Assembly: GCF_014066305.1 (NCBI RefSeq)
Contig: NW_023501068.1
Span: forward strand, 589,251-653,250
From: Letharia columbiana
Taxonomy: Eukaryota; Ascomycota; Lecanoromycetes; Lecanorales; Parmeliaceae
DNA: 64,000 nt
Direction of reading: 5' to 3'
Shown in pieces: positions 26,031 to 36,669 of this stretch; within the stretch, counting starts at the first letter, position 1; each line of letters starts with the position of its first letter. The translations under genes and the position numbers were made by a program. Under the pieces are notes generated by a model, which had not been told where the DNA came from, searched no databases, and saw only the letters and a list, made by a program, of their open reading frames with translations.

Positions 26031-28440
26031 GATTCGACGATATGGATCACTTGAAAATCGACCCATGACGACGGCGGACATACGCAAAGGGCTTCGCTCT
26101 GGAAAAGGTCCTAGTCTCGGCACCCATACTCGCAGTGAGGTTGAAGTTTCTATTAGGAGCCGACAGATCCCAGGTCAACCGCAGCGAACAACTCGATATA
26201 GGAGAGAAAGAGGCTGACCAGAAGGACGCGCTTTGACGAGTACCTACAGCAGGCTCACTTCTCAGCCAATTTAACGTATCTCAAGATTTGCAGAGTGTGC
26301 AGACTGATCAAACCGCGAGTATACTCGCAAGAGCCGAGTATCAGGCGCGTGAGCGTGACCAAATATTCCCAGATCGACAAAGGGCACTCGCTCGGCGCAA
26401 GCGATATCCTGATACAGTAATCATCGACAGCGAGCATGTGACCATTGTCAAAGATCTTCGAGTTGGGGACTGGGGTCTGAGGGGACTGTTGGTCGAAGTC
26501 GACGGAAGCTCCCTTTGGGACTTGATAGTCAACTTATCAAAGTTTAATAGCCAAAGGGGGCCCGGAAATGACGTCTGAGGAGACTAGCACTCTTCTCGAA
26601 ACGATGATCGAGGATGCACGTCGTCTTTGCATAAGAAGTCCGATTCTCTTTACGATGTCCGCGAGAGTACGCATCATCAATTCCGAGAACACTCGTTATG
26701 GACTCAACCATGGACCAATTTCAAAACCCTGACCACCAGCAAGGGTATCAAAGAGATTATCTCGCTCAGCGCAGCATCTTACGCTTCTCTGGATCCTACC
26801 GGTAGCGACGATTCGACCCAGAAACACATCGGACCGCGTTCCCGCAAATGGTTGTGTTACTCCTGTCGCTCTGGAACAATGAAGATCTTGCGGAGATCAA
26901 GGATTTCTTGGAAGCGACGTATAAGCTCAAAACTGACCGACCCGACATTGAGTTGTTGATCTTGAAGGTCTTCCTTTGTTGTCGATCAACCCGCGGGTAT
27001 TCTTGAGCGCGTTCGTGCCCGCCATCGATGGATTTCCACTAGAAAGTGGCAACACTAACATAGATGAAGACCACAGCAATATCTGGAATATGTTCATGAG
27101 GAGAGATCCCGAAGATGGCTATCTCCTTCCCGGGACAGTCGACGATCTCGGCCGGAAATGCCTCTCATGTACTGTCAAGTGGCCAGACGAGGGCTTCAGA
27201 TCCACATCAATCTTCAACACTCTGCAATACGCAGGACGTCTAGGAACGATCAACGACATCCCTCCCGTCGAGGTTCACCCTAGATCGGATTGCACTGAAT
27301 TGACTGTTGTCATGGCCGACGACAGCAGATATGTCATTAGTCCCCGAGACCTCGATAACATCATTTATATGTCACCAGGGAGATATCCAGTGCAAGAGAC
27401 CGTGGGGGGGAATGGTGTATGATTTAATTATTCAAGAGACGCTGCTCAATGGCGAACTGTATCAAGCAATCAAAATCACGAAAAAGATCGTCCACAGGGT
27501 AAAAAAATGGCTAGCTAATCCGAGACGAGGTGGCAATGTGGTGAGCAAACTAGCCCAGAGAACGTCGGACTATCAGCCATTCCTAAACGATGTCAGAGGC
27601 ACGGGGAGACTCGTGAAGGTACTCGCAATCTTAAACCAGGCGACTTTGGCCATCACATGTAAGATGGAGGGGGTGCAAGGTCAGTCGGATAGATGCCGTT
27701 CAAAACACGGCCAGAGACATCCGACATTTGCGCGCCTTCATCAGCCATATTGAGCAGCGTGGAGACAAGACGCATCATTTCAGTCCGGAGAAGCGCGAAT
27801 TGAAGCAAAATCTGGACCAAGTGATAGCCCAGATAAGTCAGGCTGAGTAGAGTCGAACGAGGATCGGCTTGGACCAAGAACTCTCCAATGAGCCGGTAGC
27901 GAAGTGTCTGCATCCCGAAGGGTTGAAGGTCAACAACGGTGGTGTCTGGAATGGTTATGAAGCACGGTGTGAGGAGCACAATGGAATTCTACGCGTCGAA
28001 GCCATAAAGTCAACCATCGGTGGCGTAAAAAGGCTGACGAGGGAAGTCATCGAGCTTTCCCTCCATCAGTAGCGGTCCAAGCTGTTTGTTACGCCTCTGA
28101 AAGCGATCCCGGAAGGTCATTGGGATGATAAGGTCCAATGACATTGCGGTAGACAGTGTGTCGCCATCGGGGAGTGGCACGAGGACAGCTCTGGACCAAA
28201 CGCGGCTTTCAGCATGATCAATTATTTGAGAATAGTGAGTGTGGAGGAACAGAATCAGAGCCGGTGTGGGAGGAATCGAATACTGGAACGGAACCCCATG
28301 CTAAGGTTGTATGCCGCTTCAAGTGAAAGAGGTTCTTTATCGCAAGAAACAAATTGTCCGGGTAGCATAAGAGATTGGAGTCGTGTAGTCTCTGATGTGA
28401 CGAGAACATCATGCAGGTTGCGTAATTCAACTCGACTCGC
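26031..28440 (+). pseudogene. Unrecognised decayed coding sequence
   Basis: Several frames of 60-150 codons succeed one another on the plus strand (26288-26578, 26851-26975, 26976-27422, 27421-27753, 27869-28072) with protein-like composition but no start-to-stop continuity. I recognise none of them. Some, such as the piece containing LSLWNNEDLAEIKDFLEATY, look like former alpha-helical coding DNA. Together they read as the middle of one large gene or of two neighbouring genes broken by small indels. Confidence 0.4.
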
Positions 28441-28499
28441 GCGAACAAAGGCCTAAATCAGCTTGTGGGCATCAAGAAATATGGGAAAACACAGGTCTT

Positions 28500-29475
28500 C
28501 CTGTGTTCGAGCTAATAAAGATGACCCAAGCGAGGCCGGTAAGTGATCCAAGGGACAAGATCTATGGACCGCTGTCACTCGTAAAGAATAATAATTCGCT
28601 CCTGCATCTTCCAACCTATGATATTGACGCGCGTACATTATATCGTGACTTCGTAGTACATGCGATCATTGAGAGTCAGGAACTACGATTATTAGAGGTA
28701 TGCGAAATGAATGAGTCTTCGCTACTTGGCTAACTCATCCTGGGTTCCGACCTGGTCGGCCAAAGGATTTTTTATCGACTCACTCACCTCGGACAGAGAC
28801 CCTTTTTGTGGAGCAGGTCCGCTAATCGAGCGAGCGCGACTCAGAGTACAAGGCGATACTCTCCTAGCCCTAGGTGTAGTTGTCGATGGAATCGAAGCTG
28901 TTGGCACACAAATAGAATTTTGCGCACAAGAAACAGGACAGTCGTACGACGATTTCGAGTGGACTCAAATGGGGTTGATCCATACCGAGTTTCGGAAGAT
29001 GATCGATAAGAGTACAGCATACGGCTCTTCAGAGGACGTAAAATAAGAAGTGAGATCACATACAGTCGTCGGCGGACGAGACACGGACTACCGTCGAGCT
29101 GAGCAAGATACTATCAGTATAGTGCCAACACACGAGTGGTTACAGAGCCATTGGGGAACCGTGTCCGTTGAGCCAAGCAACCCAAGATGCGAGCATATCA
29201 TAGAGGCTCAGAAACGGATAGTGCAGACAGCTGATGGTCGGCGACTCTGCTTGTCGAGCAAAGGGAGAATTGGATGGGTGCCCAAGAAAGGGAGGGAGGG
29301 GGATCTGATTGCTGTGGCGGCAGGCTCACAAATTCCAATTGTACTACGTTCCCGACGGGATGAAGAGTATGAGGTCGTTGGGGAATGCTATATCCATGGT
29401 ATCATGAGTAGCGAGGGATTGGACGACGGGCGGGGAAAGATGGAGATGGTGGTCTTACGTTTGGTTGAAAGGTGA
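28500..29475 (+). pseudogene. C-terminal half of a HET-domain (heterokaryon incompatibility) gene, frame-broken
   Basis: Three consecutive pieces match the standard downstream half of fungal HET proteins. First, 28503-28733 has RPVSDPRDKIYG then LYRDFVVHAI, the usual ...DPRDKIYGLLGL... and YRDF boxes. Second, 28711-29046 has SSWVPTWSAKG, the LPSWVPDW box. Third, 29050-29475 has the typical C-terminus: GRRLCLSSKGRIGWVPKKG, a GD.I.V..G..IP..LR stretch and VVGECYIHGIM. The first and second pieces are out of frame near 28700, and a stop at 29044 separates the second and third. The HET core itself (Y.ALSYTWG region) is not found upstream. HET proteins trigger cell death on non-self fusion and are commonly lost this way. 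Confidence 0.8.
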
Positions 29476-29859
29476 CCGTTTCGAGAACCTTACCAGCAAC
29501 GGAGGAGCTGTGATTCCAGCAGGATTGACTACCTTTTGTTTAATGGACAACAGCTCGGCTATATACCGCTGTGTATTCTATCTACACATCAAAGGCTTGA
29601 TACTCAAATTGAGCTTTCGAACATTGGGGAGTTAGATGAAGGATGAGCTTGCTTACCCGGGCTTAGGTGCTAACTCACACCCAGCTCCGGGAGTTGCAAA
29701 ACTATGGCGGAACTTTGAAGTCGAATAGTTATTCAACCATTCAAACGTACGCTCATCATCCCGGCTAGGGAGTTGTATAGTTATTCAATAAGAGTAGTTA
29801 TATAACAAAACGTTGTCATTGAAGCTTTCGTTGTTGAGTTATAAAAGTTGGTAGACAAT

Positions 29860-29990
29860 ACTCGTGGATTCCAGAAGTGAGTTACTTGATAGAGCGAGGA
29901 CACCAATAGATCAAGCGACATGCCGCTAAGTGGAAATATCGATTGGTGTCCTCGCTCTATCAAAGGACTCACTTCTGGAATCCACGAGTA
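29860..29990. repeat. 131-bp near-perfect hairpin
   Basis: The left arm 29860-29911 and right arm 29938-29990 are reverse complements over about 52 bp with about four mismatches, separated by about 26 bp. The stem includes ACTCGTGGATTCCAGAAGTG and GATAGAGCGAGGACACCAAT. Base composition is normal, unlike the RIP islands. It could be a foldback (MITE-like) insertion or a structured transcript; no gene overlaps it. Confidence 0.9.
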
Positions 29991-30017
29991 AGGTATGTTA
30001 TGCGATTTACGTGGGAG

Positions 30018-30308
30018 TACAGAGGTCTGCACCGAAAGTCCTGCACATGCGCTAGTGCAGCCCTAACCCTACTTTCGGAAAGCGGCCCCCTATAGGGGAA
30101 GCCTAAAAATATCTTCTCACAGCGCATGGATGGGACTTTAGGTACTTCTTTTGCTTGATAGGGGCATTAAGCCCCGAAACCTGGCTAGGGCTAGGTGCGA
30201 TTCCGAAGAACTCCAGCATTGTCCAGGTAGCCCTTTAGGTGGGGCGTTATCCGAAGTCTGAGCGCAAGAGTCTTGGCGGGTGCAGGACTTTCGGTGCAGA
30301 CCTCTGTA
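30018..30308. mobile_element. MITE with 27-bp TIRs and TA target duplication (Tc1/mariner-type)
   Basis: Perfect 27-bp terminal inverted repeats at 30020-30046 and 30280-30306, starting CAGAGGTCTGCACCGAAAGT, are flanked on both sides by TA (30018-30019 and 30307-30308). The 287-bp body has no open frame for a transposase. TA duplication is the mark of the Tc1/mariner/pogo superfamily, so it was presumably mobilised in trans. It lies about 200 bp upstream of ALG3 and shows little RIP damage. Confidence 0.88.
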
Positions 30309-30506
30309 AGTGCAGTTTATTTTCGAACCCCCGAGACCCAGCTCGCAGCTGGAAAGTGGCGGCCCGGGGCGGGCCCCGGCTACCTTAATAAGCTGGGGGG
30401 CAGATTTCTGTCTGCTTCAGTGCTTACAGTGCCAAGAGAACGCGGGTGAGCTGGAATCGCCATCAAGCTAAGAGAGCTCCCTCTTCTCCAAATCATCGCC
30501 GGCGCA

Positions 30507-32050
30507 ATGGACCTTTACCACCAGGCCATCGATTTAGCCAGCAACCCCAAGCATACAAGATGGCTTTCGCCCCTCCTTCTCCTTGCGGACGCCGTTTTCT
30601 GCGCCCTCATCATCTGGAAAATACCTTGTGAGCTTTGGTCCCCGAGCTCCTGCGCCAACGAGAGAGGAAGCTTTTTGGCCCAGCCCGTAAAGGATGGAGC
30701 TGACGCCCAACATAGACACTGAAATTGACTGGAGAGCCTACATCCAGCAGGTTGAACAGTATCGAAATGGAGAGCGCGACTACACCCTCATTAAAGGCGA
30801 CACAGGTTGGACACGGAAATGTGCCTCCTATTCCTCTTCTTGGGTGCTAAATCTGGATGCCAGGTCCTTTGGTTTACCCAGCAGCGCATCTATTCATATA
30901 CAACGCTCTATACCTCATTACGGACAAAGGAGCTGATATTTTTATCGCTCAATGTACATTTGCTGTTGTGTATCTTGGCGCCGTGAGCATGGCTATGGCT
31001 TGCTACCGTATGGCTAAGGTATGAGGATTTCGGGCTACGACAGAAAAGCTAGCGACAAACTTCTGGGCCTGTGCTGACCAGTGCAGGCACCGCCATACAT
31101 ATTTCCCCTCCTCATCCTCTCGAAAAGACTCCACAGCCTATTTCTCCTGCGACTCTTCAACGATTGCTTTGCTATTCTGGCGCTCTTCACCGCTATATAC
31201 TTCTACCAACGAAGAATCTGGACCGTCGGAAGCGTTGTCTATTCGTTCGGCGTCGGTATTAAGATGAGCGTTTTGCTGGCTGCTCCCGCAGTTGGACTCA
31301 TATTGTTGCAGGCGCTGCCTTTCAACAGGGCAATGAATGCTGTGTTTCTCATGGCACAGATACAGGTAAGTCTTTTTCTTACAATCGCGAATGCCGCGAA
31401 ACAAGGCTGACGCCGTACAACAGATCACCCTTGCCTTTCCGTTTCTACCAGCCAACGCGAAAGGCTATCTCGCTCGGTCATTCGAGCTCACTCGACAGTT
31501 CTTGTTCAAATGGACCGTCAATTGGAGATTTGTCGGGGAAGAAAGATTCTTGTCCAGGGAATTTGCTATAACCCTAATTGCTGTCCATCTTGCATTGCTC
31601 TCAACTTTCGTTCTGACTCGTTGGACTCGACCGTCTGGCCTTTCAATACCAGCTTTGATATCCACCGCAATCAAGCCTCTTCCGCCGAAAGCCCAGCAAT
31701 TGATGTCCATCAATGTGTCACCATCCTTCATTATGACATCCATTCTGAACTCTATGGCTATCGGCATGCTGTGCGCACGGTCTCTTCACTACCAATTCTA
31801 TGCTTATATCGCCTGGTCAACACCGTTTCTGCTCTGGAAAGCTGGCTTGCATCCAATCTTCATATACGCAGTCTGGGGGGCTCAAGAGTGGGGGTGGAAC
31901 GTGTATCCGAGTACCGACGCAAGCTCGATCATGGTAGTAGGGTGTTTGGTTGTTCAGGTGTTGTCTGTATGGTGGGGCACAAGGGATGACCTTGCTGATG
32001 TTGCATCTCCCGCGGATATTGCGGGCGAAGAGAAGGAACATGATGAGTGA
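30507..32050 (+). CDS. ALG3: Dol-P-Man:Man5GlcNAc2-PP-Dol alpha-1,3-mannosyltransferase
   Basis: Five exons give 423 residues: 30507-30627, 30716-30805, 30864-31018, 31087-31365, 31424-32050. Junctions restore family landmarks, for example [12 protein letters not shown] after intron 1 and [13 protein letters not shown] across intron 2. ALG3 is a multi-pass ER membrane glycosyltransferase that adds the first lumenal mannose to the N-glycan precursor. The protein is hydrophobic throughout, with [15 protein letters not shown] and FVGEERFLS as in the family and a short acidic cytosolic tail. All introns have GT-AG ends and lengths of 58-88 nt. It converges with the EIF1AD-like gene, with only 27 bp between stop codons. 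Length and landmarks suggest an intact housekeeping gene. Confidence 0.93.
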
Positions 32051-32077
32051 TGGATGCTGGAATGCAAAGCAATGGGA

Positions 32078-32548
32078 TCATTCTCCGCAATCCGACTCCT
32101 CAGCTGGTGGCATTTTGCCTGCGGTCGATTCATCCTCCTCGCTGTCGTCGAGATAGGTGGGTTTCTTGACAAATTCTGGAGGCCTCCACTGACGCATTAG
32201 CAGTGCACATTGCTCGAACTCGAGGACACCAACCAATATGCCTGCTTCCGCCATTGCTTCTCGTCTCTCACCACGTTGACAATCTCTCCACCAAGCTTGT
32301 TCTCTCTGTCATCAAAGGCGGAGCTGTCAACCACGACATACCCGCCACGTTTGATCCATATCTGTGAACGGAAAGCGAGACGGTAGCTCGGCCAACAGTG
32401 GCTCTTTTCCCGAAGGCAGCTCCACTGAGTACAAGTTGTTGCCCTCTGCCTTCTTGACCAAAGCGATCATATGACCCTGGTCCAAGACCGCTGGTGGAGA
32501 GGATGTCTCCGCTGCCGTCGCTAGCAGTTTGCGTTTCGGTCGACCCAT
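32078..32548 (-). CDS. EIF1AD-like S1/eIF1A-domain protein, with one apparent frame break
   Basis: The protein starts MGRPKRKLLATAAETSSPPA and proceeds through GNNLYSVELPSGKEPLL and ELPSRF, the OB-fold of the eIF1A-like EIF1AD family (a small nuclear RNA-binding protein). The expected continuation IWIKRGGYVVVDSSAFDDRE is present at about 32290-32362 but in the next frame. One base too many lies in the CC of TTTCCG (plus-strand 32370-32371). A second exon follows an intron of about 41 nt (about 32197-32237) and ends with an acidic tail KKPTYLDDSEEDE, stop at 32078-32080. The reading is a real gene carrying either an assembly error or a recent frameshift. It converges with ALG3 and diverges from the MFS gene. 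Confidence 0.75.
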
Positions 32549-32926
32549 TACAGAGATTCGCTTTGTGGTCTCTCTTATGTTATTTCAATGAGGGGAGTGA
32601 AGGCTTCGAGCTACCAAGCCGGCCGTGTGGGTAAGGCTGATTTTTGGCTTTCAAGCCGAATAAAGGCCGGCACTTGACGGAAAAGGGAAATGCTATCTTT
32701 TCCCACAAAAGGTATTGAGCAGGTTACCCATCTATCATCCCAATGGATGGGCTTACCTCCTTGGCTGATGAAAAGTTTCTTGGGTATTGGAAAATACGTT
32801 AACTCTCTCATCATGATATATACCCTTTTGCATGCCAAGATATAAAGTCTTTCAACAGAATATATATAATTCCTTTTTTGAGAAAGCGTCTCGAATACAA
32901 GACTGAACCCTCGACACAGGTCAATT

Positions 32927-34402
32927 ATGGTATCACAAAGAGGATTCGGAACCCTTATTGATATCGACTCACGTATTACCGACCCTCCGGCCGCTCTCAA
33001 AAAGGATTCTCATGCTCTTCCTGACTTGCCAACCGCGTACGAACTGGACGAGCTGAACAGGACCCCTCGTGATAATGGTCCTCCGCTACCACTTACACCT
33101 TCGGGTGGTCAGACTCCAAGAAGTCTCCATGAATTGGAGATGTCCCGCCCACCTACACCGGAATATCACGATGCCGCCGAAGTCGTGCAAACGTGGACGA
33201 ACCCGCCAATCAACAAGTGGCGACTCTTGAGTGCTTGTCTGATGAATTTCGGCAACGGTCTGAACGACGCAGCCCCTGGCGCTCTCATTCCCTACATGGA
33301 AAAGGACTACAAGATCGGCTATGCGATTGTCTCGCTCATTTTCGTCACGAACGCCGTTGGCTTCATCGCAGCTGCTCCTGTCAACCAACTCCTGCAGGCT
33401 CGTTTGGGCCGGGCCAAGACCCTTGTTCTAGCCGAGTCCATCATGGCCGCAGCCTACATCATGCTGGTCTGCAGGCCTCCCTTTCCCGTCGTCGTCGTCT
33501 CTTTCCTGTTCCTGGGCCTAGGCATAGCCACAAATCTGGCTCCGAACAACGTCTTCTCAGCCAACCTCGCCAACGCGACGACCGCGCTGGGCTGCTTGCA
33601 TGGGTCCTACGGCATCGGTGCAACAATCGGTCCACTGATGGCGACGGCGTTGGTCACTCACAACCATCCCTGGTCCACCTTCTACTTCATCTCCCTATCC
33701 ATCACCATCTTCAACCTCCTCCTCGCCTTCTTCTCCTTCCGCAACTACGAAAAGGACACCCCGCCCCTCAACCCCCTGCGCCCCACCCCCTCGAACCCCC
33801 ACCCCGCGCCCCCCTCCCGCTCCACCCTCCTCAAAGCCGCCCTCACGCACAAAACCACCGTCCTGGGCGCCCTCTTCATCTTCTGCTACCAGGGCGCCGA
33901 GGTCAGCATCTCGGGCTGGGTCATCTCCTTCCTCATCTCCTACCGGCACTCCTCCCCCGCCCGCGTCGGCTACGTCACCGCCGGCTTCTGGGCCGGCGTC
34001 ACCCTCGGCCGCTTCCTGCTCTCGCACCCCGCCCACCGCGTCGGCGAGAAGCGCGCCGTCGTCGCCCTGGTCCTCGGCGCCGCCGCCTTCCAGCTGCTCG
34101 TCTGGCTCGTGCCCAACGCCGTCGGCGACGCCGTCGCCGTGTCCGTCGTCGGCCTCCTGCTCGGGCCCGTCTACCCCGCCGCCACGGCCGTGTTCGCGTC
34201 GTTGATCCCGAAGCGGCTGCAGATGAGCGGGTTGGCGGCCGTGTCGGCGCTGGGCAGTTCCGGCGGCGCGGTGGCGCCGTTGGTGACGGGGGTTTTGGCC
34301 CAGGAGGTCGGGACGTGGGTCTTGCATCCGATTTGTATCGGGTTGTTCGCGGGGATGCTGGGGTGTTGGGTGGGATTGCCGAGGATTGTAAAGAGGGAGT
34401 GA
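32927..34402 (+). CDS. MFS transporter (BSC6/fucose-permease-like group)
   Basis: A single-exon frame of 491 residues. The first 98 residues are hydrophilic, Pro/Thr/Ser-rich and cytosolic (DELNRTPRDNG, SRPPTPEYHD). Twelve hydrophobic segments follow, split 6+6 by a Pro-rich loop (about residues 280-300). Landmarks include NFGNGLNDAAPGALIPYME in TM1-2, LHGSYGIGATIGP in TM5 and GAEVSISGWVISFL in TM7, as in the fungal group often labelled bypass-of-stop-codon protein 6. The substrate is unknown. Codon use changes sharply inside the gene: from about 33700 to 34200 the third positions are almost all C or G, producing long spurious frames on both strands. It may serve the neighbouring metabolic genes, but nothing in the sequence proves that. 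Confidence 0.85.
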   Translation: MVSQRGFGTLIDIDSRITDPPAALKKDSHALPDLPTAYELDELNRTPRDNGPPLPLTPSGGQTPRSLHELEMSRPPTPEYHDAAEVVQTWTNPPINKWRLLSACLMNFGNGLNDAAPGALIPYMEKDYKIGYAIVSLIFVTNAVGFIAAAPVNQLLQARLGRAKTLVLAESIMAAAYIMLVCRPPFPVVVVSFLFLGLGIATNLAPNNVFSANLANATTALGCLHGSYGIGATIGPLMATALVTHNHPWSTFYFISLSITIFNLLLAFFSFRNYEKDTPPLNPLRPTPSNPHPAPPSRSTLLKAALTHKTTVLGALFIFCYQGAEVSISGWVISFLISYRHSSPARVGYVTAGFWAGVTLGRFLLSHPAHRVGEKRAVVALVLGAAAFQLLVWLVPNAVGDAVAVSVVGLLLGPVYPAATAVFASLIPKRLQMSGLAAVSALGSSGGAVAPLVTGVLAQEVGTWVLHPICIGLFAGMLGCWVGLPRIVKRE

Positions 34403-34964
34403 GGGGGGTGGGCTGGGGTTGGGAAGGGTCTGGGAAAGGTGAATGAAGGAAGGGAGGGCATTTGGGTCCCTAGGTGGTTTGAATTTGCGGTGGATTGATA
34501 TGATGGGAATTGGACATATGGGAAGTTTGAACTACTTTTACGTGGAAATACTAGGCGTTGTGTCATCGCATGGACGATTGCCCCGTTTTCTTCATTGGAA
34601 ATGAAAAGCTGCACATCAGGCAAGCCAACATACAAGTGGCGGCCTTAGGACCAGCTTGCTGTGAATCTTGTGAGGTTCCGCAGACCAGTGCCCCTCTGCA
34701 GGTTGATCAAAAAATTCTCTTGGTGTAGGTCGACTGCATCTTTAGGTTCTGTTACAGCGTGTTAGCCAGTATTTTACTCTTGGGGAACAATAGATCAGGT
34801 AGCTCACATCTGCCCAGTGCCTTGCAGGTCCAGCAGTAATCATTCAAGGGCTCAAGCGGGCAAGCCGCCGTGCGGTATTAGCCATTTCATAGTATGTTTA
34901 TGACACGAGATCGTAGGACGATTTTTATTCATTCACATGCCTCCCCACTCAATGCAAAACGTCC
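34403..34964. other. Convergent intergenic region MFS-SEN34
   Basis: No gene seen. It should contain the two 3' ends; no repeat or clear polyadenylation signal stands out. Confidence 0.4.
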
Positions 34965-35918
34965 TTACTCTGGCCCCGTCATCCGTGCCCCTTTTCGCCG
35001 CCCCCCTGAATCTTTGCCTCCTTCACCCTCCTCCCCCTTTTGCTCAACCCCGCCAACCAGCCATCCCTTCTTCACCCCGGTCCCCAGCCTGCCGCCGCCG
35101 ACCAGATCCAGGAGATCGATCTCCTCGTCCCAGTCGGCGCTCATGGTCAGGAAGTGGCTGTGGAAGCGTAGCGGGTCGCCGGGATAGACGGAGAATTGGC
35201 AGCCGAAGCGTATGCCGGGAGAGAGGAAGTAGCCTAGGCTGTGTAGGTGCTTGAAGAGGGCGTATGAGGACGGATTGACTTTTGGGAGGCCTGGTGAGTC
35301 GATGTTGGCAGGTGGAGAAAGGAGCGGATAGGATGTCGTTGGTGTGACCGTCCAAGGCTTGCATTCGGGTCCAGCAGCTTGGCATGGTTCTGGAGACGGC
35401 GTTACAGTGGTCTCTCGCGTGAGCGATTCGCCGAACAGAGTTTCTTCCGAGGTGTCCTCTGCCTCTTCTAGGGCTGGGCTGGGGATTGATCGCTGTCCCA
35501 CAGTCGAGCCGCTTTTGGCCTGTATCCTCTTCAGAGCCTTCTGTGTCCGGCTCTTCTTATTGCTCTCGAAATCTTTCGCTACCCTTGCCCCTTGTTCTCT
35601 GAGATCCGCCTTGATCGCTTCTTTCTGCTCGACAACCTTCGATGCTAGGTCCTGCATATGCCAATCCAAATCGTTCACGATATATGCCAAGCTTCTCTCC
35701 ACAAGTAACCTTGCTTCTTCAGGCTGAAGTTCCAAGGGCAGCCCAAGGAAGACATTTTGTTGTGGGATCTGAGGCAGTGTACCGATAAGGACTCCGAGGA
35801 TATTGTGGTTCTTGCGGAGCCAGGTGATGATGTTTATGTCATAGAGGAGGTAGTGCTCTACTTTCTGCGAGACCTGGAACACGGGGAACGGGAGGCTGGG
35901 CGCGGTTGGCGCGGTCAT
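34965..35918 (-). CDS. SEN34: tRNA-splicing endonuclease subunit Sen34
   Basis: Intronless, 317 residues. The N-terminus has YLLYDINIITWLRKNHNILG and GTLPQIPQQNVFLGLPLEL, strongly conserved in Sen34. A charged linker (about 95-200) follows. The C-terminal endonuclease fold contains SYALFKHLHSLGYFLSPGIR and VYPGDPLRFHSHF. The three catalytic residues of the family are present: Tyr245 (in VYPGDP), His253 (in RFHSHF) and a Lys at 283/284 (VKKGW). Sen34 cleaves the 3' splice site of intron-containing pre-tRNAs in the Sen complex with Sen2, Sen15 and Sen54. The Gly/Glu-rich tail after residue 290 is variable in the family. Intact by every sign visible. Confidence 0.93.
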   Translation of the reverse strand: MTAPTAPSLPFPVFQVSQKVEHYLLYDINIITWLRKNHNILGVLIGTLPQIPQQNVFLGLPLELQPEEARLLVERSLAYIVNDLDWHMQDLASKVVEQKEAIKADLREQGARVAKDFESNKKSRTQKALKRIQAKSGSTVGQRSIPSPALEEAEDTSEETLFGESLTRETTVTPSPEPCQAAGPECKPWTVTPTTSYPLLSPPANIDSPGLPKVNPSSYALFKHLHSLGYFLSPGIRFGCQFSVYPGDPLRFHSHFLTMSADWDEEIDLLDLVGGGRLGTGVKKGWLVGGVEQKGEEGEGGKDSGGRRKGARMTGPE

Positions 35919-36669
35919 TGCTCCGTCAAGGAGGGAGCACCGCAGGCTCTAACAATCGTTCGGCTGATTTCAAATGTCAGCGATGTATTTCTGACGAAAA
36001 TGAATGTAGGCAGATCCAAAGCTGTGGGATAAGTCATAAGGCTCAACGAGCGTACTTTTACATCAAACGACTATGCGTCAGTGGATTGACAGATTGTATA
36101 TATTCTTAATCATGTAAACTCGCGGCAAGAGAATAAGAGCGGCTTGGCTTACCAGGAAGATGTTGCTTCACAGTCATGATCGAAGGTTTCTCTCATTGAG
36201 TGTGCTCTTGCGAAGTCTGTACCACCCCAACCAGAGCAATCCTCACAAGCCAAGGCGGTGCCAAGGCGCCAGTCCGGATGGGGACTCCTCGGATCAAGAT
36301 GCTCGCAAGCGGAGACTCTCCCCACTCTCTCCTTATCTTTCGCACTCCTTCCCTTTCCCACCCTATTCCCAGTGGGGTTGACCGTGGAGACTCTCGGCCA
36401 GTCAGGATATCGAATGAGAGAGAGACTCTCACTTATCAGGAAATGGCAATGGCCTCCAATGGCCTCAATGGTCTCATGCAAGCATGCAGCTTGTTCCTTT
36501 TCTGGGAAAGGGAAAAGGGTCTCTGCCGCCGCAATCCTGCCACATGCTTTGAGTTGGAATGACGACTGCCTCCCTTGATTAATGCAGGCACCTTAAATAG
36601 AGCCACCTTCTCATATCTTTCTACACTCCACTTACTGTGCTGGGACATGTCACCACGGAACAAGTGCCC
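35919..36669. promoter_or_regulatory. Divergent promoter region SEN34 / Zn2Cys6 regulator
   Basis: About 750 bp between two divergent starts. Open frames here on both strands are short and unrelated to known proteins, so I treat the region as non-coding. No specific operator could be identified by eye. Confidence 0.45.

Noticed and set aside
33193..34446. 417-codon Arg/Pro-rich plus-strand frame, and a 210-codon minus-strand frame at 33695-34327
   Set aside because: Both are shadows of the MFS transporter created by its C/G-rich third positions; no family resemblance and highly biased composition.
36149..36578. Overlapping short frames on both strands upstream of the regulator
   Set aside because: No family resemblance; best explained as divergent promoter DNA.
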